This document shows positions 24,549 to 33,731 of a DNA stretch of 64,000 nucleotides, piece after piece (position 1 is the stretch's first letter; each line of letters starts with the position of its first letter). A program made the position numbers and the translations under genes. This DNA is from Herbihabitans rhizosphaerae (lineage in GTDB: Bacteria > Actinomycetota > Actinomycetes > Mycobacteriales > Pseudonocardiaceae), in contig NZ_SGWQ01000007.1 in NCBI RefSeq assembly GCF_004216555.1, positions 186,001 to 250,000 of the forward strand. Reading direction: 5' to 3'. The notes beneath the pieces were generated by a model. It had not been told where the DNA came from. It did not search any database and saw nothing but the letters and a program-made list of their open reading frames with translations.

Positions 24549-25718
24549 ATGACCGCCACAGCGACTATCACCTTCGAAGAGTTCCACCAGTGGCTGCACC
24601 GGCAGCGTGCGCAGGCGCCGGTGTTGATCGACGAGGAGAACCGCACCGTCCAGATCTTCAACTACGACCTGGCTCACCACGTCCTCACCGAGTTCCACGA
24701 CTTCTCCTCGGATTTGGACGATCTGCTGCCCATCCCGAAGGAGATGGAGAAGTTCGGGGAGGGCAACTTCCTCCGGATGGATCCGCCGGACCACAAGCGG
24801 CTGCGCGGTCTGGTCAGCAAGGCGTTCACTCCGAAGGTGATCACCGGCCTGGAACCGCGCATCGCCGAGGTGACGAGTGAACTCCTCGACGGTGTGGACG
24901 CCGAGTTCGACTTGGTGGACTCGCTGGCCTATCCGCTGCCGGTGATCGTCATCGCGGAGCTGCTCGGCATTCCCGCGTCGGACCGGCCGCTGTTTCGCCG
25001 CTGGGCCGACGCGCTGCTGAGCCAGCAGAACACCGAGAAGATCAAGCTGGACGACAGCCTGTTCGAGAAGACGCTCCCCGTCGTCAGGGAGATGTCGGAC
25101 TACCTGTGCGCACACATCGTGCGGCGGCGCGCGAATCCGGGCGATGACCTGATCAGCCTGCTGACTCAGGCCGAGGCCGACGGCGAGCGGCTCACCGACG
25201 ACCAGATCGCCGGGTTCTCCGCCGTACTGTTGATCGCTGGACACATCACGACTACCGCGCTGCTCGGCAACAGCGTGATGATCATGGACGAGAACCCGGG
25301 CCTGTGGTCCGAACTCGCCGCCGACCGATCGTTGATTCCGCAGGCGGTCGAGGAGTTCCTGCGGGTGCGCTCGCCGTTTCCCCGGTTGGGCAGGCGCACC
25401 CGGGAAGAGCTGGAACTCGGTGGCGTGACCATTCCGGCGAACTACCTGATGATGCCGTGGCTGGCCGCGGCGAACCGTGATCCCGCGCGGTTCGCCGACC
25501 CGGACCGGGTGGACATTCACCGGCCCGACAACAAGCACCTGGCGTTCGGCAAGGGCATCCACTTCTGCATCGGCGCGCCGCTGGCCCGGTTGGAGGCGCG
25601 GGTGGCGCTGAACCAGTTGCTCGACCGGTACACCGAGCTTCGCGTGTCCGGCGAGCCGGAGGTGTTCAGCCCGTACGCGATGGCCTCGGCGAAACACATG
25701 CGAGTGCGCGCGGCATGA
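24549..25718 (+). CDS. Cytochrome P450 with altered I-helix motif
   Basis: A 389-residue soluble bacterial P450. The heme loop is FGKGIHFCIGAPLARLE, the ExxR motif lies in EEFLRVRSPFPRLGRR, and the I-helix reads LLIAGHITTTALLGN. At residue 233, where most P450s have Glu or Asp before the conserved Thr, this protein has Ile. The acid normally helps proton delivery for O-O cleavage. It needs a ferredoxin and reductase, neither of which is adjacent. Co-operonic with the TetR gene seven bases upstream. The 3' end is one base from the stop of the convergent GlxA-type regulator. Confidence 0.93.
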   Translation: MTATATITFEEFHQWLHRQRAQAPVLIDEENRTVQIFNYDLAHHVLTEFHDFSSDLDDLLPIPKEMEKFGEGNFLRMDPPDHKRLRGLVSKAFTPKVITGLEPRIAEVTSELLDGVDAEFDLVDSLAYPLPVIVIAELLGIPASDRPLFRRWADALLSQQNTEKIKLDDSLFEKTLPVVREMSDYLCAHIVRRRANPGDDLISLLTQAEADGERLTDDQIAGFSAVLLIAGHITTTALLGNSVMIMDENPGLWSELAADRSLIPQAVEEFLRVRSPFPRLGRRTREELELGGVTIPANYLMMPWLAAANRDPARFADPDRVDIHRPDNKHLAFGKGIHFCIGAPLARLEARVALNQLLDRYTELRVSGEPEVFSPYAMASAKHMRVRAA

Positions 25719-25719
25719 C

Positions 25720-26718
25720 TCAGCCGACGCCCCGAACGTCGCCGCGGAAGGTGCGGCGGTAGGCGCTCGGGGACACGCCGAGGGAGCTGTGCAGGTGCTG
25801 CCGCAATGACGCGGCCGTGCCGAAGCCGGCTTCCTCGGCGACCCGGTCGACAGACAGATCGCTCTCCTCGAGCAGCTGCCGTGCGCGCTCGATCCGTTGG
25901 CGGGCAAGCCATTCCCCGAAAGAGACGCCCACCTCCTCGCGGAACCGGCGGGTGAACGTGCGGGTGCTCATCGACTCGCGCGCGGCCAGTTCGGCGAGGC
26001 TCAGCGGGCGGTGCAGCTGCTCCAGCGCCCAGGCGCGCGCGGCGCCGGTGGACGACATCCGCGGCTGCGGCACCGGGCGCTGGATGTACTGCGCCTGCCC
26101 GCCGTCCCGATGCGGTGCGACCACCGTGTTGCGCGCGACGGTGTTGGCCACCGCCGCACCGTGATCGCGACGGATCATGTGCAGGCACAGGTCGATCCCG
26201 GCCGCCTCGCCGGCCGAGGTGAGCACGTCGCCGCAGTCGGTGTAGAGCACGTCGGGATCCATGTGCACGGACGGGAACAGCGCGCGGAACTGGTCGGTGT
26301 TCTTCCAGTGCGTCGTGGCGGTCCGGCCGTCGAGCAGGCCGGCCGCGGCGAGTACGAAGGCCGCCGTGCAGATCGACGCGACGCGGGTGCCGGGCCGGAT
26401 GCGCGCGAACGCGTCGGCCAGCGCGGGGGAGAGGCGGCCGTTGACCTCGGGTTCGTCGTCCTCGTGAATGGCGATCACGACGACGGTGTCGGCCTCGGCG
26501 AGTGCCCGCGGGCCGTGCTCGACGTGGATCTCGAAGTCGGTGTCGGTGCGGATCTTTCCCGGGGTCAGCGCGCACGTGACCACTTCGTACAGCGGCTCGC
26601 CGGCGCTCGACTCGGCGTTGCCGAACAACCGGTGCACCACGCCCAACTCCATCGGAACCAGGCCGTGCCGCACGAATGCCGCGACCCGGTGGCGGCCGTC
26701 CCGCGCGAAAATCGACAT
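25720..26718 (-). CDS. GlxA-type transcriptional regulator (DJ-1/PfpI + AraC HTH)
   Basis: A 332-residue protein with an N-terminal DJ-1/PfpI-like domain (residues ~10-190, ASICTAAFVLAAAGLLDGR, catalytic-type Cys followed by Thr) and a C-terminal AraC domain with two HTHs (SLAELAARESMSTRTFTRRF and DRVAEEAGFGTAASLRQHLH). Such regulators sense small amino or amide compounds. ATG 26718 is preceded by AAGAAT six bases upstream, possibly leaderless. It is divergent from the L-fucose operon, which it might affect, but no direct evidence links them. Confidence 0.9.
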   Translation of the reverse strand: MSIFARDGRHRVAAFVRHGLVPMELGVVHRLFGNAESSAGEPLYEVVTCALTPGKIRTDTDFEIHVEHGPRALAEADTVVVIAIHEDDEPEVNGRLSPALADAFARIRPGTRVASICTAAFVLAAAGLLDGRTATTHWKNTDQFRALFPSVHMDPDVLYTDCGDVLTSAGEAAGIDLCLHMIRRDHGAAVANTVARNTVVAPHRDGGQAQYIQRPVPQPRMSSTGAARAWALEQLHRPLSLAELAARESMSTRTFTRRFREEVGVSFGEWLARQRIERARQLLEESDLSVDRVAEEAGFGTAASLRQHLHSSLGVSPSAYRRTFRGDVRGVG

Positions 26719-26766
26719 GGCTCGATTCTTTCACATGTCACTAGTCAGGCCAGTCGAGTGTCTCGG

Positions 26767-26851
26767 GACATCCGACTTTTTGGCCAGCACTCTTGAGCAG
26801 GGCGCGTGAACCGGGTTACTGTGACGCCACAAACATCGGATGTCTATCCGA
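26767..26851 (+). promoter_or_regulatory. Candidate operators ahead of the fucose operon
   Basis: TCGGAT-GTCT-ATCCGA (26836-26851) is an inverted repeat. A further GACATCCGA at 26767-26775 is the inverted copy of TCGGATGTC (26836-26844). The sites lie between the GlxA-type regulator and the first fucose gene. They are candidates for the FadR-type regulator encoded at 35529. Confidence 0.5.
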
Positions 26852-26983
26852 CGCGGCCGTCACGCGATCGTGCGGGTCCGCACGGCCGACGGGCGGCCGG
26901 TCCAGCACCTGGTCGACGGTCAACGGCTGACGTTCGAGGCACGAGCGGGGATCGGCTACCGCGCGCGGATCACAGGGGAGTGA
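26840..26983 (+). CDS. 47-residue ORF, possible remnant of a longer gene
   Basis: ATG 26840 opens a 47-codon frame with G/C-rich third positions that ends three bases before the FAH gene. The sequence HLVDGQRLTFEARAGIGYRA looks like the C-terminal beta-strand of a glycoside-hydrolase-like protein rather than a free peptide. An in-frame stop (26822) lies just upstream. It may be the leftover 3' end of a sugar-cleaving gene of the fucose operon, or a leader peptide. No ribosome site is visible, and the start codon lies in an inverted repeat. Confidence 0.4.
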   Translation: MSIRRGRHAIVRVRTADGRPVQHLVDGQRLTFEARAGIGYRARITGE

Positions 26984-26986
26984 CGA

Positions 26987-27850
26987 GTGAAGCTGCTCAG
27001 GGTGGGACCGGCCGGCCGTGAACGCCCTGCCGTGCTGGACGAGCACGGCAGGCTGCTGGACCTGTCCGGCATCGTCGGTGAGATCGACGGCGATCTCCTT
27101 GCTGGACAAGGAATCGAGCGAATTCGCGACGCCGTGGCCGGCGGCGGCCTGCCCGAGGTCGGCACCGCCGAGCGGATCGGCCCGCCGGTCGCGCGGCCCG
27201 GCAAGATCGTCTGCATCGGGCTGAACTACCGCGACCACGCCGAGGAGACCGGCGCGCCGGAGCCGGCCGAGCCGATCGTGTTCATGAAGGCACCGAACAC
27301 CGTGATCGGCCCGAACGACGAGGTGCTGATCCCGCGCGACAGTACGAAGACCGACTGGGAGGTGGAGCTCGCCGTCGTGATCGGCACGACCGCCCGCTAT
27401 CTGTCCACTGTGGACGAAGGGCTGGCGTGCGTGGCCGGCTACGCGATCTCCAACGACGTCTCCGAGCGGGAGTTCCAGATCGAGCGCGGCGGCCAGTGGG
27501 ACAAGGGCAAGTCCTGCGAGACGTTCAACCCGCTGGGCCCGTGGCTGGTCACCGCGGACGAGGTCGGCGACGTCCAGAACCTCGCGCTTCGCTTGTCCGT
27601 CAACGGAAAGCGGCACCAGGACGGCAGCACCAAGAACATGATCTTCGGTGTCGGCGAGCTGGTGCGCTACCTGAGCCGGTTCATGGTGCTCGAACCGGGC
27701 GATGTGATCAACACCGGCACGCCGGCCGGCGTCGCGCTCGGCATGCCGGAGCCCAAACCCTACCTGCGGCCCGGCGACGTCATGGAGCTGGAGATCGACG
27801 GGCTCGGCCGGCAGCGGCAAACACTGGGGCAACCAGTGGGGCAGACGTGA
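26987..27850 (+). CDS. FAH-family hydrolase, likely 2,4-diketo-3-deoxy-L-fuconate hydrolase
   Basis: A 287-residue fumarylacetoacetate hydrolase-family enzyme. The core has [17 protein letters not shown], the metal-binding [26 protein letters not shown] and [15 protein letters not shown]. In the non-phosphorylative L-fucose pathway this family cleaves 2,4-diketo-3-deoxy-L-fuconate to pyruvate and L-lactate. The assignment depends on the neighbours: fuconate dehydratase and a 2-keto-3-deoxy sugar acid dehydrogenase follow. GTG 26987; its stop overlaps the dehydratase GTG (GTGA). Confidence 0.87.
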   Translation: MKLLRVGPAGRERPAVLDEHGRLLDLSGIVGEIDGDLLAGQGIERIRDAVAGGGLPEVGTAERIGPPVARPGKIVCIGLNYRDHAEETGAPEPAEPIVFMKAPNTVIGPNDEVLIPRDSTKTDWEVELAVVIGTTARYLSTVDEGLACVAGYAISNDVSEREFQIERGGQWDKGKSCETFNPLGPWLVTADEVGDVQNLALRLSVNGKRHQDGSTKNMIFGVGELVRYLSRFMVLEPGDVINTGTPAGVALGMPEPKPYLRPGDVMELEIDGLGRQRQTLGQPVGQT

Positions 27851-29151
27851 CCGCCACGATCACCGGCCTGCGCACGTTCGACATCCGGTTCCCCACCTCG
27901 GCGGACCTGGCCGGCTCGGACGCGATGAACCCCGACCCCGACTACTCCGCCGCGTACGTGGTGATCGAGACCGACGCGCCGGACTTCCTTGCCGGACACG
28001 GGTTCGCGTTCACCATCGGCCGCGGCAACGACATCCAGACCACGGCGATCGACGCGCTGTCCTCCTACGTCGTCGGACGCCCGGTGGACGCCACGCTGGC
28101 CGACCTCGGCGAGCTGTGGAAGGCCCTGGTGCACGACTCGCAGCTGCGCTGGCTCGGCCCGGAGAAGGGCGTCATGCACATGGCGATCTCCGCGGTGGTC
28201 AACGCCCTGTGGGACCTGCGGGCCAAGCGGGCCGGCAAGCCGTTGTGGCGGCTGCTGGCCGAGCTGCCCCCAGAGGAGATCGTCGAGCTGGTCGACTTCC
28301 GCTACCTCACCGACGCGCTCACCCCTGGCGAGGCACTGGAGATTCTCCGGCGCGCCGAACCGGGGCGCGTTGCGCGCACCGAGTCGTTGCTTCGCAACGG
28401 ATACCCCGGATACGCAACGTCGCCCGGCTGGCTCGGCTACGACGACGACAAGCTCGCCCGTCTGTGCGAGCGCGCGGTCGCCGACGGGTTCACGCAGATC
28501 AAGTTGAAGGTGGGCGCCGACCTGGAGGACGACCGGCGGCGGATGCGGATCGCACGGAAGGTCGTCGGGCCGGGCGTGCGGATCGCGATCGATGCCAACC
28601 AGCGGTGGGACGTCGGCGCGGCGATCGCCTGGGTGCGCGAGCTGGCCGAGTTCGATCCGTGGTGGGTCGAGGAGCCGACCAGCCCCGACGACGTGCTCGG
28701 ACACGCGACGATCGCGCGGGCGATCGCCCCGGTGAAGGTGGCCACCGGCGAGCACGTACAGAATCGAGTCGTGTTCAAACAGTTGCTCCAAACGGGCGCG
28801 ATCTCCTACCTTCAACTAGATGCCGCACGCGTCGCAGGAGTCAACGAGAATGTGGCGATCCTCTTGCTGGCGGCCAAGTTCGGCGTACCCGTTTGCCCCC
28901 ATGCCGGCGGTGTCGGCCTCTGCGAGCTGGTGCAACACCTGTCCATGTTCGACTACGTCGCGGTCTCGGGGTCCCTGGAGAACCGGGTCATCGAGTACGT
29001 CGATCACCTGCACGAACACTTCGTCGACCCGGTCACGATGCGCTGCGGCAACTACGTCGCGCCGGTCGCCCCCGGGTTCAGCGCGACGATGCGGCAGGAG
29101 TCGCTCGACGCGTACGCCTATCCGGACGGTCCGATGTGGAGGGTTCGATGA
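27847..29151 (+). CDS. L-fuconate dehydratase (enolase superfamily)
   Basis: A 434-residue enolase-superfamily enzyme. The capping domain begins [36 protein letters not shown], a pattern specific to L-fuconate dehydratases. The barrel has the KxK motif IKLKVG (Lys219, Lys221), metal ligand Asp249 in DANQRW, Glu in [11 protein letters not shown], and the late [14 protein letters not shown]. It dehydrates L-fuconate to 2-keto-3-deoxy-L-fuconate. GTG 27847 overlaps the FAH stop; its stop overlaps the SDR start (ATGA). Core gene of the pathway and the main anchor for the substrate. Confidence 0.93.
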   Translation: MTATITGLRTFDIRFPTSADLAGSDAMNPDPDYSAAYVVIETDAPDFLAGHGFAFTIGRGNDIQTTAIDALSSYVVGRPVDATLADLGELWKALVHDSQLRWLGPEKGVMHMAISAVVNALWDLRAKRAGKPLWRLLAELPPEEIVELVDFRYLTDALTPGEALEILRRAEPGRVARTESLLRNGYPGYATSPGWLGYDDDKLARLCERAVADGFTQIKLKVGADLEDDRRRMRIARKVVGPGVRIAIDANQRWDVGAAIAWVRELAEFDPWWVEEPTSPDDVLGHATIARAIAPVKVATGEHVQNRVVFKQLLQTGAISYLQLDAARVAGVNENVAILLLAAKFGVPVCPHAGGVGLCELVQHLSMFDYVAVSGSLENRVIEYVDHLHEHFVDPVTMRCGNYVAPVAPGFSATMRQESLDAYAYPDGPMWRVR

Positions 29152-29900
29152 GCGGTGAACTGGACGGAATGGCGGCCGTGGTCACGGGCGGCGGGTCGGG
29201 TATCGGCCTGGCCACCGCGCGGCTGCTCGCCGAGCGGGGCGCGTTCGTGGCCTGCCTCGATCTCGAACCGTCCGAGGCGCGACACCCCTTACTGCCGTTG
29301 AAGTGCGACGTCACGGACACGCGCTCGGTCGTCGGCGCCGTGGACACCGCGGCCGAGCGGCTCGGCGGTGTGGACATCCTGGTGAACAACGCCGGGATCG
29401 GCGCGCAGGGCACCGTCGCGGACAACTCCGAGGACGAGTGGCGCCAGGTGCTCGACGTGAACGTCATCGGCATCGCCCGCGTGACCCGCGCCGCGCTGCC
29501 GTACCTGCGCCGCTCGCGCAACGCCGCGATCGTCAACACCTGCTCGATCGCCGCGACCGCCGGCCTGCCCAACCGTGCGCTGTACAGCGCGAGCAAGGGT
29601 GCCGTGCAGTCGCTGACCCTGGCCATGGCGGCCGACCACGTCGCCGACGGCGTGCGGGTGAACTGCGTCAACCCCGGCACCGTGGACACGCCGTGGGTGC
29701 GCGGGCTGCTCGACTCCGCGCCCAACCCGGACGCGGAACTGGCCGCGTTGCGAGCGCGGCAGCCGACCGGCCGCCTGGTGACCGCCGAGGAGGTGGCCGC
29801 GGCGATCGCCTACCTGGCGAGCCCGGCCGCCGCGTCGGTCACCGGCACCGTGCTCGCCGTCGACGGCGGCATGCACGGGCTCCGACTTCGCAAGAGTTGA
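29148..29900 (+). CDS. SDR, likely 2-keto-3-deoxy-L-fuconate dehydrogenase
   Basis: A 250-residue classical short-chain dehydrogenase: [19 protein letters not shown] binds NAD(P), NNAGIGAQG follows, Tyr146 and Lys150 of YSASKGAVQ are catalytic, and the C-terminus has [17 protein letters not shown]. The acidic residues in CLDLE after beta-2 favour NAD. In context it oxidises 2-keto-3-deoxy-L-fuconate at C4 to the 2,4-diketo acid for the FAH enzyme. ATG 29148 overlaps the dehydratase stop by four bases. Confidence 0.9.
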   Translation: MSGELDGMAAVVTGGGSGIGLATARLLAERGAFVACLDLEPSEARHPLLPLKCDVTDTRSVVGAVDTAAERLGGVDILVNNAGIGAQGTVADNSEDEWRQVLDVNVIGIARVTRAALPYLRRSRNAAIVNTCSIAATAGLPNRALYSASKGAVQSLTLAMAADHVADGVRVNCVNPGTVDTPWVRGLLDSAPNPDAELAALRARQPTGRLVTAEEVAAAIAYLASPAAASVTGTVLAVDGGMHGLRLRKS

Positions 29901-29929
29901 CCAAGAATCGGCCGAATCGAGGGTGACCA

Positions 29930-30973
29930 ATGAAGATCACACGGGTTCTCGGAGTGGCTTTGGCCGCGGCGCTCGCGGTCGGAACGGCCGCGTGTACCAA
30001 GGATTCCACCGAGGGGGGCCTGCCGGCGGGCGGCACCGGTCCCGGCGCGATCGGCGTCGACCTGCCGCGCGCGGACTCCGACTTCTGGAACGCCTACGCC
30101 AGCTACGTCCCGATCAAGGCGAACGAGCTGGGCGCGCAGATCAGCAATCCGACCAACTCGCAGAACGAGATCCAGAAGCTGATCAGCAACCTGGACAGTC
30201 TGGTCACGCAGGGCGCCAAGGCGTTGCTGATCGCGCCGCAGGACACCGGTGCGATCGGCCCGAAGCTGGACGAGCTGTACCGCAGGAAGATCCCGGTGAT
30301 CACCGTGGACACGCGGCCGGACACCGGCAACGTCTACATGGTGGTGCGCGCGGACAACAAGGCCTACGGCCAGAAGGCGTGCGACGAGTTGGGCAAGCGC
30401 ATGAACGGCACCGGCAAGGTGGTCGAGTTCCAGGGCGCGCTGTCCTCGATCAACGGGCGTGAGCGGTCCGAGGCGTTCAAGCAGTGCATGACGCAGAAGT
30501 TCCCGAACATCAAGGTGTTCGAGGAGCCGACCGAGTGGGAGGGCAGCAAGGCCCAGGCCGCGCTGGAGACCCGGCTGTCCACCGACCCGGACATCAAGGG
30601 CATCTACATGCAGGCCGGCGGCGTGTACATGGACGCGACGATCCAGGTGCTCAAGCAGCGCAACCTGCTCGTGCCGAACACCGATCCGCGGCACATCTTC
30701 ATCGTGTCCAACGACGGCATTCCGCAGGAGCTGGAGGCGATCCGCAAGGGCGAGATCGACGCGACCGTGTCCCAGCCCGCCGACGCGTACGCGGGCTACG
30801 GCATCTACTGGGCCAAGCAGGCGATGGCCGGCGTGACGCCCAAGGAGGGCCCGACCGATCACGGCAGCGTCGTGATCAAACTGCCCAACGGCTACGAGGA
30901 CCAGCTCCCCGCTCCCTTGGTCACCAAGGAGAACGTGAACGACCCCGCTTTGTGGGGCAACCGAAAGAAGTGA
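29930..30973 (+). CDS. Sugar ABC transporter substrate-binding lipoprotein
   Basis: A 347-residue periplasmic-binding-protein type 1 (RbsB-like) protein. The N-terminal signal (ITRVLGVALAAALAVGTAAC) ends in a lipobox cysteine at residue ~22. The fold is typical: GVDLPRADSDFWNAYASYVP, LLIAPQDTGAIGPKL, IPVITVDTRPD, and IFIVSNDGIPQELEAIR. It should capture L-fucose or a related sugar for the ATPase and permease that follow. It lies 29 bases after the SDR gene and is separated from the ATPase gene by 125 bp holding a dispersed palindromic element. Confidence 0.92.
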   Translation: MKITRVLGVALAAALAVGTAACTKDSTEGGLPAGGTGPGAIGVDLPRADSDFWNAYASYVPIKANELGAQISNPTNSQNEIQKLISNLDSLVTQGAKALLIAPQDTGAIGPKLDELYRRKIPVITVDTRPDTGNVYMVVRADNKAYGQKACDELGKRMNGTGKVVEFQGALSSINGRERSEAFKQCMTQKFPNIKVFEEPTEWEGSKAQAALETRLSTDPDIKGIYMQAGGVYMDATIQVLKQRNLLVPNTDPRHIFIVSNDGIPQELEAIRKGEIDATVSQPADAYAGYGIYWAKQAMAGVTPKEGPTDHGSVVIKLPNGYEDQLPAPLVTKENVNDPALWGNRKK

Positions 30974-31024
30974 CGGGCGTGCCTCACACGGATTTCATCC
31001 CAAACTCCCGGTAACACCTTCCTG

Positions 31025-31077
31025 TGACCTGCGCCTTTGCGCCCCAAACGGACTTTAGCCCGCTAAAGTCCGCCGAC
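31025..31077. repeat. Dispersed ~54-bp intergenic element, copy B
   Basis: Begins with TGACCTGCGC (31025-31034), contains the palindrome GACTTTAGCCCGCTAAAGTC (31051-31070), and ends in CGCCGAC. It has the same layout as the copy at 23612-23665. It lies inside the sugar-transport operon, between binding-protein and ATPase genes, where it could act as a processing or partial termination signal. Confidence 0.75.
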
Positions 31078-31098
31078 ACGACGGTTGGAGTGTCCTAA

Positions 31099-32607
31099 GT
31101 GGACGATGAACAGACACCGGTCGTCGAGGCGGTCGGGGTGGCCAAGCGGTACGGGCCGACCGTGGCGCTGGCAGACGGTCGGCTGTCCGTGCTGCCGGGT
31201 GAGACGCACGGGCTGGTGGGGCGCAACGGTGCGGGCAAGTCGACGTTGGTCGGTGTTCTCACCGGGCTGTTGAAACCGGACGCGGGTGATGTGCGGTTCA
31301 ACGGCGAGCCGGCACCCTCGCTCGGCGATCGTGCCGGCTGGCGGCGCAACGTCGCGTGCGTGTACCAGAAGCCGTCGGTCGTCGGCGAGCTGTCGGTCGC
31401 GGAGAACCTGTTCCTGCACCGCCAGCCGCGCGGCCGGTTCGGCTTGCTCTCGCCGTCGAAGCTGCGTCGTGCCGCGTCGGATCTGCTGGAGGAGTGGGCC
31501 GTCCCGGTCGCGCCGGACGTGCCGGCCAAGGAGCTGACCGTGGAGCAGCGGCAGCTTGTGGAGATCGCCGGCGCGCTGTCGCACGGCGCGCGGTTCGTGA
31601 TCCTGGACGAGCCGACCGCGCAACTCGAGGCGCGGGCGATCGCAAGATTGTTCGACCGGCTGGCAACGTTGCGCGAGCAGGGCGTGACGTTCCTGTTCAT
31701 CTCGCATCACCTGCCCGAGGTGTACGAGATCTGCCAGCGGGTGACCGTGTTCCGGGACGCCCGGCACGTGGTGACCGCGCCGGTGGCCGAGATGGACACC
31801 GACGCGCTGGTCGCCGCGATGATCGGCGAGGCACGAGAGCTGGTGCGGCTCGGCGAGGACCGGTCGCCGGTCCCGGCGGACGCCGAGCCGGTGTTGGAGC
31901 TGGAAAACGTTGCGGTGCAAGGGATCTTCGAGCCGGTGGACCTGACCGTGCGGCGCGGCGAGATCGTCGGCGTCGCCGGGTCGGCGGCCAGCGGCAAGCG
32001 CGAGCTGGCCGAGGCGGTGGTCGGCCTGCGGTCCCGCACCGGCACGATCCGCGCCGCCGGTCGAACGGTGCGGCCGGCCAGCGTGCCGGACTCGCTGAAA
32101 GCCGGCATCGGATATCTGCCGGGCGATCGCAACGTGGACGGATTCGTGTCCGTGTTGTCGGTCGCCGAGAACACGACGATGACCGTCGCCGACCGGCTCG
32201 GGCCGGCCGGGCTGGTGTTGCCCAAGCATCGGGATGCCAAGGCGCGCAAGGCGATCGCCGACCTCGACGTGCACACGTCCGGACCCGATCAACTGGTCGG
32301 GGAGCTGTCCGGCGGCAACGCGCAGAAGATCGTCATGGCTCGGGCACTGGCCAGCGACCCCGACGTGCTGGTGCTCGTGCAGCCGACCGCCGGGGTGGAC
32401 GTGCGCTCCAAGGAGTCGTTGCTCGGCGCGGTCGACGCGGAGACCAGGCGGCAGCGGGGCGCGTTGCTGGTTTCCGACGAACTGGAGGACCTGCGTGTGT
32501 GCGATCGCGTCGTGGTGATGGTGGCCGGGCGAGTCGTCGCCGAGCACGAGCGCGGCTTCGCCGAGGCGGAGCTGGTTGCCGAGATCGAAGGAATCGGGGA
32601 TGTCTGA
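31099..32607 (+). CDS. Sugar ABC transporter ATP-binding protein (two ABC domains)
   Basis: A 502-residue RbsA/MglA-type protein. Domain 1 has Walker A GRNGAGKST, signature-like LTVEQRQLVEIAGAL and Walker B FVILDEPTAQLE. Domain 2 has a degenerate Walker A GSAASGKRE, signature LSGGNAQKIVMARAL and LVLVQPTAGVDVRSKE. One competent and one degenerate site is usual for this group. It starts at GTG 31099 with GGAG upstream and overlaps the permease gene by eight bases. Confidence 0.93.
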   Translation: MDDEQTPVVEAVGVAKRYGPTVALADGRLSVLPGETHGLVGRNGAGKSTLVGVLTGLLKPDAGDVRFNGEPAPSLGDRAGWRRNVACVYQKPSVVGELSVAENLFLHRQPRGRFGLLSPSKLRRAASDLLEEWAVPVAPDVPAKELTVEQRQLVEIAGALSHGARFVILDEPTAQLEARAIARLFDRLATLREQGVTFLFISHHLPEVYEICQRVTVFRDARHVVTAPVAEMDTDALVAAMIGEARELVRLGEDRSPVPADAEPVLELENVAVQGIFEPVDLTVRRGEIVGVAGSAASGKRELAEAVVGLRSRTGTIRAAGRTVRPASVPDSLKAGIGYLPGDRNVDGFVSVLSVAENTTMTVADRLGPAGLVLPKHRDAKARKAIADLDVHTSGPDQLVGELSGGNAQKIVMARALASDPDVLVLVQPTAGVDVRSKESLLGAVDAETRRQRGALLVSDELEDLRVCDRVVVMVAGRVVAEHERGFAEAELVAEIEGIGDV

Positions 32608-33643
32608 GCAGACCGATGAGCGCCAGGAAGATCAAGCGCCGCAACAGAAACCAGGCCGCCCGGCGAACCGCCTGAAGCTGGCCAAGCTGCGCGATCTGGC
32701 GTTGATTCCGCCGATCATCGCGCTGCTGATCTACGGGTACACGCTCAAGCCGGACGTCTTCCTCACGAAGTCGTACCTGGTCGACACGGTGTTGAAGTAC
32801 CAGACCGAGCTGGCGCTCGTGGTGCTGGCCGAGGCGCTGGTGCTGATCGTCGGCAAGTTCGACCTGTCACTGGAGTCGATCGTCGGCATCGCACCGGCCG
32901 TCGCGGTGTTCCTCGCGGTCGGCAACACGTCGATGCTCGGCGCACCGTGGCCGACCTGGACCGTGCTGCCGGTGGCGCTGATCTTCGGTGCGCTGATCGG
33001 GCTGTTCAACGGGCTGCTGATCGTCAGATTCAAACTCTCCGCGTTCATCGTCACCTTGGCGATGCTGATCGCGTTGCGCGGCCTACAACTCGCGATCGTC
33101 GGCGGTGCCACGATCTCCAACCTGGCCAACCGTGTTCCGGTCATCGACAACCTGGGCAGCCTGCGGATTCTCACGATCCCGTTGTCCATCTGGATCGTGG
33201 TGCTGGTGTTCGGCCTGGGCATCGTGGTGCTCGGCTACACCCGGATCGGGCGGTCGCTGTACGCCGTCGGTGGTAACCCGGACGCGGCGAGGGCGGCGGG
33301 AATCCGGGTGGAGCGGGTCATCTGGGTGACGCTGATTGTGGCCGCGATGCTGGCCGCGTTCGCCGGGCTGATGCTGTCCGCTCGGCTCGGTTCGGTGGCC
33401 GCCGCACAGGGCCAGAACATGATCTTCACGGTGTTCGCGGCGGCGGTGATCGGCGGGATCAGTCTGGACGGCGGCAAGGGCTCGCTGTTCGGTGCGCTGA
33501 CCGGTGTCGTGTTGCTCGGGCTGATCCAGAACGTGCTCACGCTGGCCGAGGTGAAACCCGACCAGATCCAAGCGGTCAACGGTCTGGTGATCCTCGTCGC
33601 GCTCGTGCTCGCCCGCCTCACCAGCGGGAAGGCCCAGGACTAG
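32600..33643 (+). CDS. Sugar ABC transporter permease
   Basis: A 347-residue RbsC-type permease with an ~30-residue cytoplasmic N-terminus and about nine membrane helices. FDLSLESIVGIAPAVAVFLA, AFIVTLAMLIALRGLQLAI, YAVGGNPDAARAAGIRVERV (the EAA-like coupling loop) and GGISLDGGKGSLFGALTGVV are typical. It overlaps the ATPase gene by eight bases. With the binding protein and ATPase it forms a complete importer, most likely for L-fucose. Confidence 0.93.
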   Translation: MSEQTDERQEDQAPQQKPGRPANRLKLAKLRDLALIPPIIALLIYGYTLKPDVFLTKSYLVDTVLKYQTELALVVLAEALVLIVGKFDLSLESIVGIAPAVAVFLAVGNTSMLGAPWPTWTVLPVALIFGALIGLFNGLLIVRFKLSAFIVTLAMLIALRGLQLAIVGGATISNLANRVPVIDNLGSLRILTIPLSIWIVVLVFGLGIVVLGYTRIGRSLYAVGGNPDAARAAGIRVERVIWVTLIVAAMLAAFAGLMLSARLGSVAAAQGQNMIFTVFAAAVIGGISLDGGKGSLFGALTGVVLLGLIQNVLTLAEVKPDQIQAVNGLVILVALVLARLTSGKAQD

Positions 33644-33670
33644 TGGTCAACGGAATTCGTGTCTCGCAAT

Positions 33671-33714
33671 CGAACGAACTGTTCGCTGGAACGTACCCAG
33701 TACTGGGGAATTCC
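33671..33714 (+). promoter_or_regulatory. Cluster of short palindromes before the aldo/keto reductase
   Basis: The 88-bp gap holds CGAAC-T-GTTCG (33675-33685), CCCAGTACTGGG (33696-33707) and GGAATTCC (33707-33714). A GAGG-like ribosome site follows. One of these may be the operator for the fucose regulator, but none repeats at 26836 or before lutA. Confidence 0.4.
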
Positions 33715-33731
33715 GGGGAGGCGGGTTAGCC

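Noticed and set aside
33671-33685. LexA box
   Set aside because: CGAAC and GTTCG are separated by five bases or one, not the four required, and the gene is a sugar dehydrogenase.
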